Assembly: GCF_009811415.1 (NCBI RefSeq)
Contig: NZ_BLIG01000015.1
Span: 93,575 to 157,574, forward strand
Direction: 5' to 3'
DNA length: 64,000 bases
DNA from: Alteromonas sp. KUL106
Lineage (GTDB): Bacteria; Pseudomonadota; Gammaproteobacteria; Enterobacterales; Alteromonadaceae
Part shown: positions 7,762-15,825 of the stretch, one piece after another
Layout of the letters: the number at the start of each line of letters is the position of its first letter
Position numbering within the stretch: the first letter of the stretch is position 1
Notes under the pieces: generated by a model
Databases searched by the model: none
What the model was told of the DNA's origin: nothing
What the model saw: only the letters and a program-made list of their open reading frames with translations
Position numbers and translations under genes: made by a program

Positions 7762-9265
7762 GGGTTGTCTCTCCGTTATTGTTGTTAGTACCAAAAGGGT
7801 CACTGTCTTTAGGTATGATTATTGAGAATGTTGCACCTTCACCGAGCTTACTTGTCGCGCTTATCTGGCCGTTGTGGCGTTCGACGATACGGCGACAGAC
7901 AGCCAAACCTATCCCCGTTCCTTTATACTCACTTCTACCGTGTAAACGTTGAAAAGGTGCAAATATTTTTTCTGCAAATGATTGCTCAAAGCCAATACCA
8001 TTGTCAGTCACGGTAATTTTTATCCAATCATGATCATCAGAGATAAGAATATCTTTTACATCCTCTGACGTGGCGTCGGTGGCAGTTATTGACACAATTG
8101 GCGTAACGCCGTCGCTTTGAAATTTCAGTGCGTTGGACAGTAAGTTTAAAAACAGTTGTTCAAGTTGTGATTTATCTCCTCGAACTACTGGCATATCGCT
8201 AACGTCTATCTGAGCGGATTTTTCATCAATGGCGATTTCTAAGTCACTCATCACGCTCTTTATGACATTAGCTAAATTGACATCACCAAACTCTTTTCCC
8301 CGGGTTGATACGCGCGAGAAAGCGAGAAGATCTGATATTAGCATTGACATCCGTTCTGCTGCATTGAGCATGCGCGCAAGATAATCTTTACCTCGTTCAT
8401 CGAATACATCGTTATAGCCAGATTCTAGTCGGTTACCAAATGCACGGATTTTCCTCAGCGGTTCCTGAAGGTCATGAGAAGCGACAAAAGCAAAATCTTC
8501 CAATTCCCTGTTACTTCTAGCCAGCTCTTCTGAATAAACGCTGAGCTCTTGTGTTCGCTCAGCGATCCTCGATTCTAAATCTTCATTTACCGATTCAAGG
8601 TCAGCTTGATACTTTTCATGTTCACGAGAGTTAATCTTCAGCAATAAAAATACCGAGATAATAAGAAGCAGGGTAGTGGCCGATGAGATAATTAAGGTGT
8701 TAACAGAGTCACGTCTCAAGCTCATCAAGTTAGCTAAGTGCGTTCCCTGCATATTTCTTTCTGAACTGTCGATTTCACTAAAGAGGTTTTCGAACTGTTT
8801 ATAGAGTGTAATACCTTCATCGCTTTCTACGAGTTCCGTTGCCTCTTGTTCTTTTCCTTCTTTTATAAGTTCAACCACTTGAATGACCTCGTTTACCTTA
8901 GCCTTTGTCAATTCAAGCAGCCGTTCAATTCTTTCATTTTGCACCTCGATGTCAGATGAAAATGAGCTTACCTCCACTTCGTCCATCAACTCGCCAATCA
9001 CCCCTAATGTTTGGGTGTAATCCGCAAGATACTTTTCGTCGTTGGTGAGCATGAAGCCTCGCTGGCCAGACTCTATTCTAAGCACAGCAACGTGTAGACG
9101 ATTTACCGCATTAATTACGCGGTTGGTAGTAAAAAGTCGGGCTTCAAGGGCTGAAAGGTCATTTAACGTACTAACTACATAGAATGAATTAGCGGTTATC
9201 ACCGCAATGACAAACACAACGATAACGATCCAACTGTAAATAGAAGACAGTACCTTAGAAATCAT
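7751..9265 (-). CDS. CHASE3-domain sensor histidine kinase, 504 aa
   Basis: Membrane helix 1 (about 10-32), periplasmic CHASE3 domain (about 35-182, with the characteristic SGQRGFMLTNDEKYLADY), membrane helix 2 (about 190-209), a coiled coil, HisKA with His264 in 'VASHDLQEPLRKI', and HATPase (NLLSNALKF, VTDNGIGF, GTGIGLAVCRRIVE). All kinase motifs are intact. The 'HDLQEPLR' H-box is the class that usually signals to Rcp1-like single receivers, and such a gene follows with an overlap. The signal sensed by CHASE3 is unknown. It lies 4 bases after the 74-aa DHp gene. Confidence 0.9.
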   Translation of the reverse strand: MISKVLSSIYSWIVIVVFVIAVITANSFYVVSTLNDLSALEARLFTTNRVINAVNRLHVAVLRIESGQRGFMLTNDEKYLADYTQTLGVIGELMDEVEVSSFSSDIEVQNERIERLLELTKAKVNEVIQVVELIKEGKEQEATELVESDEGITLYKQFENLFSEIDSSERNMQGTHLANLMSLRRDSVNTLIISSATTLLLIISVFLLLKINSREHEKYQADLESVNEDLESRIAERTQELSVYSEELARSNRELEDFAFVASHDLQEPLRKIRAFGNRLESGYNDVFDERGKDYLARMLNAAERMSMLISDLLAFSRVSTRGKEFGDVNLANVIKSVMSDLEIAIDEKSAQIDVSDMPVVRGDKSQLEQLFLNLLSNALKFQSDGVTPIVSITATDATSEDVKDILISDDHDWIKITVTDNGIGFEQSFAEKIFAPFQRLHGRSEYKGTGIGLAVCRRIVERHNGQISATSKLGEGATFSIIIPKDSDPFGTNNNNGETTHDA

Positions 9266-9269
9266 TTAA

Positions 9270-9494
9270 CTAATCCGCAATGTTGTCACCCAGTTCTGAT
9301 GTCATCTCAGTAAGGGTGTGACTGCAGTCTTTTGCACTGCTAATTATTTTATCCAACGCCGCCACCGCCTTTTCAGGCGGGACGTCTCCATTAAGTGCCA
9401 TTTTGACAAGTTCAGCTTGCATGGAAATTCTGTTTAGCGGCTTACGCGCATCGTGTACGAAAACACTGAGCTTGGAAAATTCATCGCTAGTCAT
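9270..9494 (-). CDS. stand-alone histidine-kinase dimerisation (DHp) domain, 74 aa
   Basis: The short product contains an H-box-like motif 'FVHDARKPLNRI' with His14 and then a second helix (PPEKAVAALDKIISSAKDCSHTLTEM), so it looks like a two-helix HisKA/DHp hairpin. There is no ATPase domain and no sensor. It sits between the NtrC-type regulator (16 bases upstream) and the CHASE3 kinase (4 bases downstream), with no sign of decay, so it is probably functional. It may be a phosphotransfer intermediate like an HPt protein, or a dimerisation partner that modulates a kinase. It could also be the last remnant of a kinase. Function is inferred. Confidence 0.7.
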   Translation of the reverse strand: MTSDEFSKLSVFVHDARKPLNRISMQAELVKMALNGDVPPEKAVAALDKIISSAKDCSHTLTEMTSELGDNIAD

Positions 9495-9510
9495 ACCGAA
9501 TGCCTCTTTT

Positions 9511-10842
9511 TTATTCGTCTTTACTCAGGTCGCCATAGGCGTGCAGACGGTTGTAAAGGGTTTTAGTGCTTATTCCAAGCATTTCTGCGGCGGTGGTTTT
9601 ATTACCGTTTACCTTTTCAAGCGTGGCGTAAATGAGCTCTTTTTCTACATCTTCAATCGTTCTACCTGCCTGAAGCGCAGGTGTTGTGCTTTGCTTCTGT
9701 GCAAAAGGTGACTCAATCGTTTTTGGAAGTTCAATCTCACTTTTTTCAGGATCGCTCATAATCGCTGCGCGATGCACAAAATGTCGTAACTCACGGACGT
9801 TACCCGGCCAATCGTAAGCCTTCAACGTCTCAAGTTGTCCATCTTCCCATCGATAAGAGGAACCATTGTCTTTATTAAATTCTGAAATGAAGGTTTTAGC
9901 GAGTAGCGGTATATCTTCTTTGCGGTCCCGCAAAGGCGGAATGGTAATTGGAAAAACGGCAAGCCTGAAATAAATATCTTCTCGAAGCACTTTGCTTTGC
10001 GCAATTTCTTCCATTGTACGGTTTGTTGCTGAGACAACACGACAATTAACAGGGATAGATTTGGTGCCACCTACCCGAAGTACCACCTTATTTTCTAAAA
10101 CGCGAAGTAAGTTAGGCTGCATATCGATAGGCATTTCTGTGATTTCATCAAGAAAAAGCGTGCCACCTTCCGCCTGTTCGAATACACCTTCTTTTCTGCC
10201 AACAGCACCAGTGAAAGCCCCTTTTTCATGGCCAAATAGTTCGCTGCCGATCAGTTCTTTTGAAAACGCGCCACAGTTTGTCGCAATATAAGGACCCTCG
10301 CTCTCAGAAGCGCGATGAATAGCAGCAGCGACGACTTCTTTACCAACGCCACTTTCGCCAAGCAGCATGACGTTTGCACTCGTTTTACTCACGCGCGCGA
10401 TGAGTTTGTACAGGTCTTTCATCACTGGCGATTCGCCAATAAGCAAGTCAAAGTGCTTTTCAATTTTTTCTTCTACAGGCTCGTTGCCCTTCTTTTTTTG
10501 GCTTAAAACCGCTTCGATTTCTTCTCGTTGAATGGGCTTCACAAGGTAATCGACGGTTGGACCACAAAGACCCTTAATGACGCTCTTCACTGAAGGATGG
10601 CCCGTTATTAAGGTTACTCTGGGTCGTTTGGGAAGTGCATCAAGCTCATTAAATAGGTGTGCGCCACTGCCATCAGGTAGCATGAAGTCTAAAAGAACGT
10701 GATCAAACGTTTCCTTTTTCAACCAATCTCGCGCTTCTTCTAATGTTCCGGCAGTAAGTACTTCATGCCCTAGAAATTCAATGATGGTACAGGCAACTTC
10801 TGTGAATTCGGCGTCGTCGTCAACTAAAAGTACAGTTAGCAC
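9511..10842 (-). CDS. NtrC-family sigma-54-dependent response regulator, 443 aa
   Basis: Receiver (1-120, Asp52 in LLDFMLP), AAA+ sigma-54 interaction domain (about 132-365, Walker A 'GESGVGKE' near 162-169, the sigma-54 contact loop 'GAFTGA' at 208-213, Walker B 'GGTLFLDEI') and a Fis-type helix-turn-helix at the C-terminus (NKTTAAEMLGISTKTLYNRLH). All features needed for sigma-54 activation are present. It is the first gene of the signalling operon and is divergent from the exoD-like gene, whose upstream region contains a GG-N10-GC element. Its target genes are unknown. Confidence 0.92.
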   Translation of the reverse strand: MLTVLLVDDDAEFTEVACTIIEFLGHEVLTAGTLEEARDWLKKETFDHVLLDFMLPDGSGAHLFNELDALPKRPRVTLITGHPSVKSVIKGLCGPTVDYLVKPIQREEIEAVLSQKKKGNEPVEEKIEKHFDLLIGESPVMKDLYKLIARVSKTSANVMLLGESGVGKEVVAAAIHRASESEGPYIATNCGAFSKELIGSELFGHEKGAFTGAVGRKEGVFEQAEGGTLFLDEITEMPIDMQPNLLRVLENKVVLRVGGTKSIPVNCRVVSATNRTMEEIAQSKVLREDIYFRLAVFPITIPPLRDRKEDIPLLAKTFISEFNKDNGSSYRWEDGQLETLKAYDWPGNVRELRHFVHRAAIMSDPEKSEIELPKTIESPFAQKQSTTPALQAGRTIEDVEKELIYATLEKVNGNKTTAAEMLGISTKTLYNRLHAYGDLSKDE

Positions 10843-11307
10843 GTGGATGTCCCTCTCTTTCTATTCCTAGTTAAAATGGAATATTTATCAATATATTGGT
10901 TTTAATGATTCAGTTATCGACGCATTTCACATTGGTTTATTGAAAGCTCGACCACCGCATATTTTTACTTTGTACAACTAGGAAGGATGGCTACGCAGAT
11001 TCAAAAATGACTTGAAGCTCAATAGTCTGTCGTATACCAGCGTTTGAATTCATTCCTTAGTTATTAAGTTTTGTTTTGCGCGTTATGCATTATAAGACGT
11101 TATTTTACAGAGATTTGCAAAAAACATTCCAAAGCGCTTGGTAAATGCATCAAGTGTTCAATGGCATATTTTTCGCACACCATTAGTCCTACCGTAATTC
11201 ACAATAGGGCGTATATTTTCAAAGGCGCCCTATATTAGGTTTTTAGCGAGGATGTCGTCAAATTGCATAATCAGTTCACAGGCAAAGTGAATTCAAAGGA
11301 CTTGAAA
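10843..11307. other. divergent promoter region between the NtrC-type regulator and the exoD-like gene
   Basis: No gene is visible. The region must carry promoters for the minus-strand signalling operon and the plus-strand exoD-like gene. A possible sigma-54 element for the plus strand is listed separately. Confidence 0.5.
11162..11177 (+). promoter_or_regulatory. possible sigma-54 promoter upstream of the exoD-like gene
   Basis: TGGCATATTTTTCGCA has the GG (11163-11164), ten bases, then GC (11175-11176) required of a -24/-12 promoter. The -12 box is TCGC rather than TTGC, so the match is imperfect. It points toward the exoD-like gene and is next to a divergent sigma-54 activator gene. Confidence 0.3.
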
Positions 11308-11913
11308 ATGTTGGGGAAAACAGCTGAAAGATCAATGACATTATATGAGCTTCTTGGGAGAATGCAGCCTCGCGCTCAAGAGGATGACTTCCACTTTTCT
11401 GAATTTTGGGGTGTTTTAGAAAAGCGAGGTTTTGGCCCAATGCTCGCCTTGCCGTCATTCATTGCCTGCACGCCCATTGGCGCCATTCCGGGTGTGCCAT
11501 CAATAACAGGTGTGACGATTTTACTTATCTCTTTGCAAATTTTACTCGGTCAACGACATCCTTGGCTTCCCGAAAAAGTGATGGATTTAAAATGTGACGC
11601 TGACCAGCTTAGGTCGTTTGTCAAAAGAGTTAAACCTCACGCGATTCGTATCGATAAATTCTTAGTCCCGCGCTGTTTCTTTATGCGTCGACCCGTTTTT
11701 CGTTCGATGATTGCGTTGAACTGTATGGCGTGTGGTTTGGTGATGGTGCCATTAGAGCTTATTCCGTTCATGGGGTTTATTCCTGCGTTTGCGGTTTTGA
11801 TCATGGCAGTCGGCATGGCCACCGACGATGGCGCAGTTGCGCTTGTTGGCGTATCTATTTCACTGTTGGGGTTTGTGCTAGGTTTCGAGCAACTGAGAGC
11901 AGTAATAGGCTGA
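11308..11913 (+). CDS. ExoD-family exopolysaccharide synthesis protein, 201 aa
   Basis: The ATG at 11308 (MLGKTAERSM) follows AAAGGA at good spacing; a TTG 45 bases upstream is an alternative. After a soluble N-terminus, the product has the ExoD pattern: 'ILEKRGFGPMLALPSFIACTP-GAIPGVPSITG' type motif (GVLEKRGFGPMLALPSF, IGAIPGVPSITG), a basic middle (GQRHPWLPEKVM), and two to three further membrane segments at the C-terminus. ExoD proteins are inner-membrane proteins first linked to exopolysaccharide synthesis in rhizobia; biochemical role unknown. It converges on the LysR gene with only 9 bases between. Confidence 0.8.
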   Translation: MLGKTAERSMTLYELLGRMQPRAQEDDFHFSEFWGVLEKRGFGPMLALPSFIACTPIGAIPGVPSITGVTILLISLQILLGQRHPWLPEKVMDLKCDADQLRSFVKRVKPHAIRIDKFLVPRCFFMRRPVFRSMIALNCMACGLVMVPLELIPFMGFIPAFAVLIMAVGMATDDGAVALVGVSISLLGFVLGFEQLRAVIG

Positions 11914-11922
11914 TCCTGTCTT

Positions 11923-12846
11923 TTAGTCTGAACAGCCATCCTTAATGAGTTCTGAGGTAGGGAGGTTCATCGTTTGATACCTCAACTCTCCAATAAATGC
12001 ACGAGCCGCTGGACCTAGCGTATCGCCATCTTCAAAAGACAAGTAAAGCAGCGCTTTTCTTAGTGCCGCGTTGTTGTCTAAGGGGAGCGGTACTAACGTA
12101 CCATTTTCTAGCTTGTCTTTAATAATTGCGATGGGTAACCACGCAAATCCTAATCCCTGCGCAATAATATCAACCGACGTTCTTATGTGGCTTACCGTCC
12201 ATCGCTGTTCTGCGCCTAGCCACCCAACGTCAGCCTTACGTTCAGTAGAAGAATCCCTAACTACGATCTGACGATGGCCTTTTAAATCTTCCAAAGTCAG
12301 TGTTCTGCCCAATTGATGTAATGGATGATTGGCGTGAGCGACCGCAACGAATTCGATTTCGCAGAGATCTTCGCTAAAGCCGTTAGGAAGTACAAAAGGC
12401 GATATACCCATGTCTACTTTTCCGTTACTCAATAACGAATTGGCACCGCTTAATACGGTCTCTTCCAACTCAATGCGTAAAAGTGGATACTCGTCAGACA
12501 CCTTTGCAAGTACATTATAAAGCAGCTCAGAAGGAAATATGATATCCACAGCAATACGCAATGTGGTCTCTGTCCCCGCTTGAAGACTACTTGCTACCGC
12601 CTCAAGCTTGTGTGCTTCGTCTAGCAAAAAGGTAGCGCGGCGATACATCAACTCACCTTGTGGCGAGAGCTGTACTTTTCGCCCGATATTCTCAAATAAA
12701 CGAACACCTATTGCATTTTCTAACTTCTGTACAGCATGGTGAACACTTGACTGGCTCTTATGCACCTCAACAGCGGCTTGATTAAAACCGCCTGCGTCGA
12801 CAACGGCTTTAAACATTCGCCACTGTTCTAATGTGGATTTAAGCAT
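11923..12846 (-). CDS. LysR-family transcriptional regulator, 307 aa
   Basis: N-terminal winged helix-turn-helix (about 5-65: FKAVVDAGGFNQAAVEVHKSQSSVHHAVQKLENAIGVRLF) followed by a periplasmic-binding-protein-like effector domain (about 90-295). Length is normal for the family. I cannot tell its effector or targets. It is not divergent from a metabolic gene, which is where LysR targets are usually found; the rhodanese gene lies 54 bases upstream on the same strand. Confidence 0.85.
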   Translation of the reverse strand: MLKSTLEQWRMFKAVVDAGGFNQAAVEVHKSQSSVHHAVQKLENAIGVRLFENIGRKVQLSPQGELMYRRATFLLDEAHKLEAVASSLQAGTETTLRIAVDIIFPSELLYNVLAKVSDEYPLLRIELEETVLSGANSLLSNGKVDMGISPFVLPNGFSEDLCEIEFVAVAHANHPLHQLGRTLTLEDLKGHRQIVVRDSSTERKADVGWLGAEQRWTVSHIRTSVDIIAQGLGFAWLPIAIIKDKLENGTLVPLPLDNNAALRKALLYLSFEDGDTLGPAARAFIGELRYQTMNLPTSELIKDGCSD

Positions 12847-12900
12847 AGATAGCTCTTTTAATTAATTTCTGGCTTTTATATCACACAAGCGATGAGTGCG

Positions 12901-13251
12901 TCATTTTTCACAAGCTTGGTTAATTGTGGCGACAGGGCAGGTTACAACGGATACGTTTTCATATCCCATTTTAGTCAATTGCTCCGCTGCAAGTTTAGCG
13001 CGGACACCTGACGCACAGTGGATATAAAGAGGCGTTGACGCATCTTTGAATTGTTCGATAGCTTTCATTTCTAACACGCCTCGAGGGATGTGAAGCGACG
13101 AGTGAACGGGAGCGCTAATGACTTCCGCGGCTTCTCTCACGTCAATCAATGTGCCTCCGTTGCTATTTATCTCATCAAAAGCCTGTTCAGCTGTAATCGT
13201 TCTCAGAACGACGTCGATATTTTCTAAACGAGTCTTTATATCGATTAGCAT
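12901..13251 (-). CDS. single-domain rhodanese (sulfurtransferase), 116 aa
   Basis: One rhodanese domain with 'LIDVREAAEV' (CH2A-like segment) and the active-site loop 'HCASGVRAKLA', whose Cys should carry the persulfide. It is soluble, of the PspE/GlpE size class but without a signal peptide. It transfers sulfane sulfur between thiols. It is divergent from an ArsR repressor that has the two cysteines of the BigR/SqrR sulfide sensors, so a role in sulfide or persulfide handling is likely. The shared promoter contains a palindromic operator. Confidence 0.85.
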   Translation of the reverse strand: MLIDIKTRLENIDVVLRTITAEQAFDEINSNGGTLIDVREAAEVISAPVHSSLHIPRGVLEMKAIEQFKDASTPLYIHCASGVRAKLAAEQLTKMGYENVSVVTCPVATINQACEK

Positions 13252-13384
13252 GTGGTTCCCTCAAATGTATGGTGTGTAAAGAGAATTTGTTTAATTCGTA
13301 CCGGTCAATGTTTGAGCACAAGCATAGCAGAACAAGACGTCTGACTGAAATTCATCGCATAAAATGGTTAACCGGCAATTTATC

Positions 13385-13400
13385 TTATACTTTAGTATAA
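13385..13400. promoter_or_regulatory. palindromic operator in the rhodanese/ArsR divergent promoter
   Basis: TTATACTTTAGTATAA is a perfect inverted repeat with 7-base arms and a 2-base spacer. It overlaps a perfect -10 hexamer TATAAT (13396-13401) for the ArsR gene on the plus strand, and reads TATAAG in the other direction toward the rhodanese. Position and symmetry fit autorepression by the ArsR-family protein. Confidence 0.65.
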
Positions 13401-13445
13401 TAAACGAGTATTTTAGTGCGGTTATTTTATAGATAGAGAGTGCTT

Positions 13446-13757
13446 ATGTCCGAGGATATGGTAATAGGTTCAAAAAACATGATGGAACATGCAGCAGAAG
13501 CTGAGATTTTTCTTAAACAATTTGCAAACAAAACACGTTTAATGGTGCTTTGTTCGTTGTTAGAAGAAGAAAAGTCGGTCACTGAACTTCTTGACGTGGT
13601 CGATGTATCTCAACCTGTGATATCACAGCATCTTGCCTTATTGCGAGAGGCGAAAATGGTGGCGACACGCAGAGATGGACAAACGATTTATTATCGTTTG
13701 GCGGATGAGCGGGTTAAGCGCTTAATTGGATTAATGTACGAGTTTTTCTGCGAATAA
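13446..13757 (+). CDS. ArsR-family repressor, BigR/SqrR/YgaV-like, 103 aa
   Basis: The ATG at 13446 (MSEDMVIG) is preferred over a GTG six bases upstream. Winged helix core: FANKTRLMVLCSLL, KSVTELLDVVDVSQPVISQHLALLREAKMVATRRDGQTIYYRLAD. The metal-binding ELCVCDL motif of ArsR/SmtB is absent. Instead it has Cys36 in 'MVLCSLL' and Cys102 near the end ('FFCE'), the positions of the two cysteines that form a disulfide or polysulfide in BigR, SqrR and YgaV. It is therefore probably a persulfide- or redox-responsive repressor of the divergent rhodanese gene and of itself. The identification as a sulfide sensor is inference from those cysteines and from context. Confidence 0.8.
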   Translation: MSEDMVIGSKNMMEHAAEAEIFLKQFANKTRLMVLCSLLEEEKSVTELLDVVDVSQPVISQHLALLREAKMVATRRDGQTIYYRLADERVKRLIGLMYEFFCE

Positions 13758-13787
13758 CGTAATCGTTCTTTCAAGAAAAGAAATGAC

Positions 13788-13813
13788 AATGTCCGTCTTA
13801 GAAACGGACATTG
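13788..13813. terminator. stem-loop between the ArsR-like and PRC-barrel genes
   Basis: A perfect 10-bp stem (13788-13797 with 13804-13813, arm CAATGTCCGT) with a 6-base loop lies between two convergent genes. No long T run follows, so it is a probable bidirectional but weak terminator. Confidence 0.55.
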
Positions 13814-13837
13814 CAAAAGTAAAAAAGTAGCGTTGTT

Positions 13838-14584
13838 TTATATATCGCTGTTTAGCGTTTCGCACAATGCTGAGATGTAGCCTTCGTCTGAGATTTTGTC
13901 ATTGTCAACTTCAGGGCGATTCATCAGTTCTTCTTCACTCAAACTCACACTGACATGATGTGAGGCCCAGTCGATGTTTTTGATGTCGCTAGGCAATAGT
14001 GCAAGGTGCTTTCCGCCTGGTAGCCAGTTATTCGTATCAACAACCAGCATTACGATTTTCCAACTGCGGGAATCAATGATGAAATTACTAATGTGGCCTA
14101 CGTTATCCGATGTTGTCGCTACTTCATATCCGCCAACTTCTCCCACCGCTCGCAAGTGATTTGACGTTTTTTGGGGGTGAACAGTTTCAGACTCCTCAAC
14201 CTGCTGCAGTTCAACTAACTCATCCGGGTGAGCAAATTCGCCCCACGCTCCTGGACCTATCCAATAGTAACCATAGCCAAAATATTTAAAGAGATTTTCT
14301 TCGTACTCGCGAGATACTGGTTTGTGTTCGTCAATGGAAGGGCTATTTTTGAGTGTATCAACTGTCATATTGATATGAACGGTTTTGTCCTCACGGTCAA
14401 GTTGCGTTACCGAAATGGGTGATATTACTACTTTTCGGCTAAGCGGGAGCCACGTATTTGTGTCTGCCACAAGATAGCGAACAGTGAAGGTTTCATCATC
14501 AAAAAGGATGTCGCGAATGCCACCCACCTTGTCATCAAGTGCATGGATCGAAAAGTGAGTAAGCTGTTTCGAACTAATAACCAT
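13838..14584 (-). CDS. tandem PRC-barrel domain protein, 248 aa
   Basis: Two PRC-barrel units: residues about 1-80 (GGIRDILFDDETFTVRYLVADTNTWLPLSRKVVISP) and about 140-225 (GHISNFIIDSRSWKIVMLVVDTNNWLPGGKHLALLPSDI). The repeated motif 'VxDTNxWLP' shows the internal duplication. No signal peptide or membrane segment. PRC-barrels occur in RNA-processing and photosynthetic proteins; in this arrangement the function is unknown, although such genes are often stress-induced. It has its own convergent terminator. Confidence 0.85.
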   Translation of the reverse strand: MVISSKQLTHFSIHALDDKVGGIRDILFDDETFTVRYLVADTNTWLPLSRKVVISPISVTQLDREDKTVHINMTVDTLKNSPSIDEHKPVSREYEENLFKYFGYGYYWIGPGAWGEFAHPDELVELQQVEESETVHPQKTSNHLRAVGEVGGYEVATTSDNVGHISNFIIDSRSWKIVMLVVDTNNWLPGGKHLALLPSDIKNIDWASHHVSVSLSEEELMNRPEVDNDKISDEGYISALCETLNSDI

Positions 14585-14739
14585 CGTTGCGCCTCCTTTG
14601 CTTAGGCTGGTTTTTCAGAGCAATGTATATAAACAAAAATATATTGTTCCGCTATAGTCTAAGTGTAGACATTCCCTAGCGTTTCTCAATTTTGTTCTCA
14701 TCATTGCTTGATTGAGATCATTTCACGTTCAAAACAAAA

Positions 14740-14759
14740 AAGCTCGCCAAGGCGAGCTT
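14740..14759 (-). terminator. intrinsic terminator of the maoP-like gene
   Basis: A 9-bp perfect stem (14740-14748 with 14751-14759, arm AAGCTCGCC) is followed on the minus strand by TTTTTTGTTTTG. It lies directly past the DUF413 gene. Confidence 0.85.
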
Positions 14760-14777
14760 CTTCTTCAATCTTAATTC

Positions 14778-15134
14778 CTAAGCGACGTCGAATTCGTCGT
14801 CAGAGTAGTCTTCATCGTAATCAGACTGGTTACTTGCACTACTGTGCAATGTGTAAAAATGTTTTTTACCTCTCGCCAGCTTGACATATTTTGCCCACGC
14901 CTTTTCAAGGTTATTGCTTGCTTCAACCTTACCGTTAACAAAGTCAACAAATTGCGCTTCGTCGTCACTTTCTGGCTTAAGTTCGCCACTTTCTAGTCCT
15001 AGCAGAGTTTTACCGTACGTGGTGAGAAGATCTGCTTCAGCAATGCTGAAATCACCGGACTTACGAAATCCATAAGGAAACTTCAAACGGTCAATATAAG
15101 GTTTTGCTGATGGTCGAATAGCTAAACTTTTCAT
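14778..15134 (-). CDS. maoP: MaoP (DUF413) macrodomain Ori protein homologue, 118 aa
   Basis: The core 'YGFRKSGDFSIAEADLL...YGKTLLGLESGELKPESDDEAQFV' and 'LEKAWAKYVKLARGKKHFYTLHSS' matches the DUF413 family, which includes E. coli MaoP (YifE). E. coli MaoP acts with the maoS site to organise the Ori macrodomain. The tail is acidic (DYDEDYSDDEFDV). As in E. coli, an hdfR-like LysR gene is nearby in the divergent orientation, though here a 55-aa gene lies between. A clear terminator follows. Whether a maoS-like site is present here cannot be told by eye. Confidence 0.8.
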   Translation of the reverse strand: MKSLAIRPSAKPYIDRLKFPYGFRKSGDFSIAEADLLTTYGKTLLGLESGELKPESDDEAQFVDFVNGKVEASNNLEKAWAKYVKLARGKKHFYTLHSSASNQSDYDEDYSDDEFDVA

Positions 15135-15531
15135 AATGTACCCAACGTATTGTTTTGTTCAGCGCACTTTTATGACAATTAAAAAGCAAGATAAAACAAA
15201 AGTTTTTTTTCTTATCAACAAAAAATTTTTTATGGAGAGTAAATGTTAGAATAATGTGCAAATTGTTTAATATTTGTACGGATTGTGCTCGATGCCGAGA
15301 CAATGCTTTATTTTCATAAGATATTGATAATTAATAATATATATTGTTTATTTCTTGTCTTTTAAATACGCTAAAGCCGTTTTTTTCAATGAAAATTCCT
15401 GCTTCCCTCGAATTTTATGAAACGACACCATCTCGCCATCAAAAATTCTTATCGCTACGATGATTAATTTTCGTTTTTAATTTTTACGCTTACGTTAATA
15501 ATTAAGGTGTGTTAACAACTTAGAGAAAGCA
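15135..15531. other. AT-rich intergenic region upstream of maoP and the 55-aa gene
   Basis: About 400 bases, strongly AT-rich, with no gene I can support. It must carry the divergent promoters. This is a place where a maoS-like site could lie, but I see no clear motif. Confidence 0.45.
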
Positions 15532-15699
15532 ATGAGCAAAGACTATCGTTACCAGCGTGAAGAATGGGACTCGGTAGAAGACGAAGGTTCTTACGCAAAA
15601 AAAACTAACGCAAAGCGTCAAAGCAGCGTAAAAGTTAAACAAAAGCGTGACCTACAACGTCGTGATAAACAGCGTCGCCTGCACCAAGAAGAATATTAA
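15532..15699 (+). CDS. small basic protein, 55 aa
   Basis: The product starts MSKDYRYQREEWDSVEDEGSY and ends in a lysine- and arginine-rich half (KQKRDLQRRDKQRRLHQEEY), so it is bipolar: acidic N-terminal half, strongly basic C-terminal half. A GAGAAAGC stretch sits before the ATG and a good terminator follows the stop, which supports a real, separately transcribed gene. The shape suggests a nucleic-acid- or ribosome-associated small protein. I do not recognise a named family. Confidence 0.65.
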   Translation: MSKDYRYQREEWDSVEDEGSYAKKTNAKRQSSVKVKQKRDLQRRDKQRRLHQEEY

Positions 15700-15725
15700 T
15701 TCAACACGTTGGTGAAAATTTGATT

Positions 15726-15752
15726 AAGCGTACCGTTTTCAGCGGTGCGCTT
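15726..15752 (+). terminator. intrinsic terminator of the 55-aa gene
   Basis: A 10-bp stem with one G-T pair (15726-15735 with 15743-15752) is followed by CTGTGCTTTTGTGTTT. It lies about 25 bases past the stop codon. Confidence 0.65.
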
Positions 15753-15825
15753 CTGTGCTTTTGTGTTTACTTGCCGTATTATCTGTGTCAATTTAGACAT
15801 ACTTTGATTCGGTTGTACAACAAGC

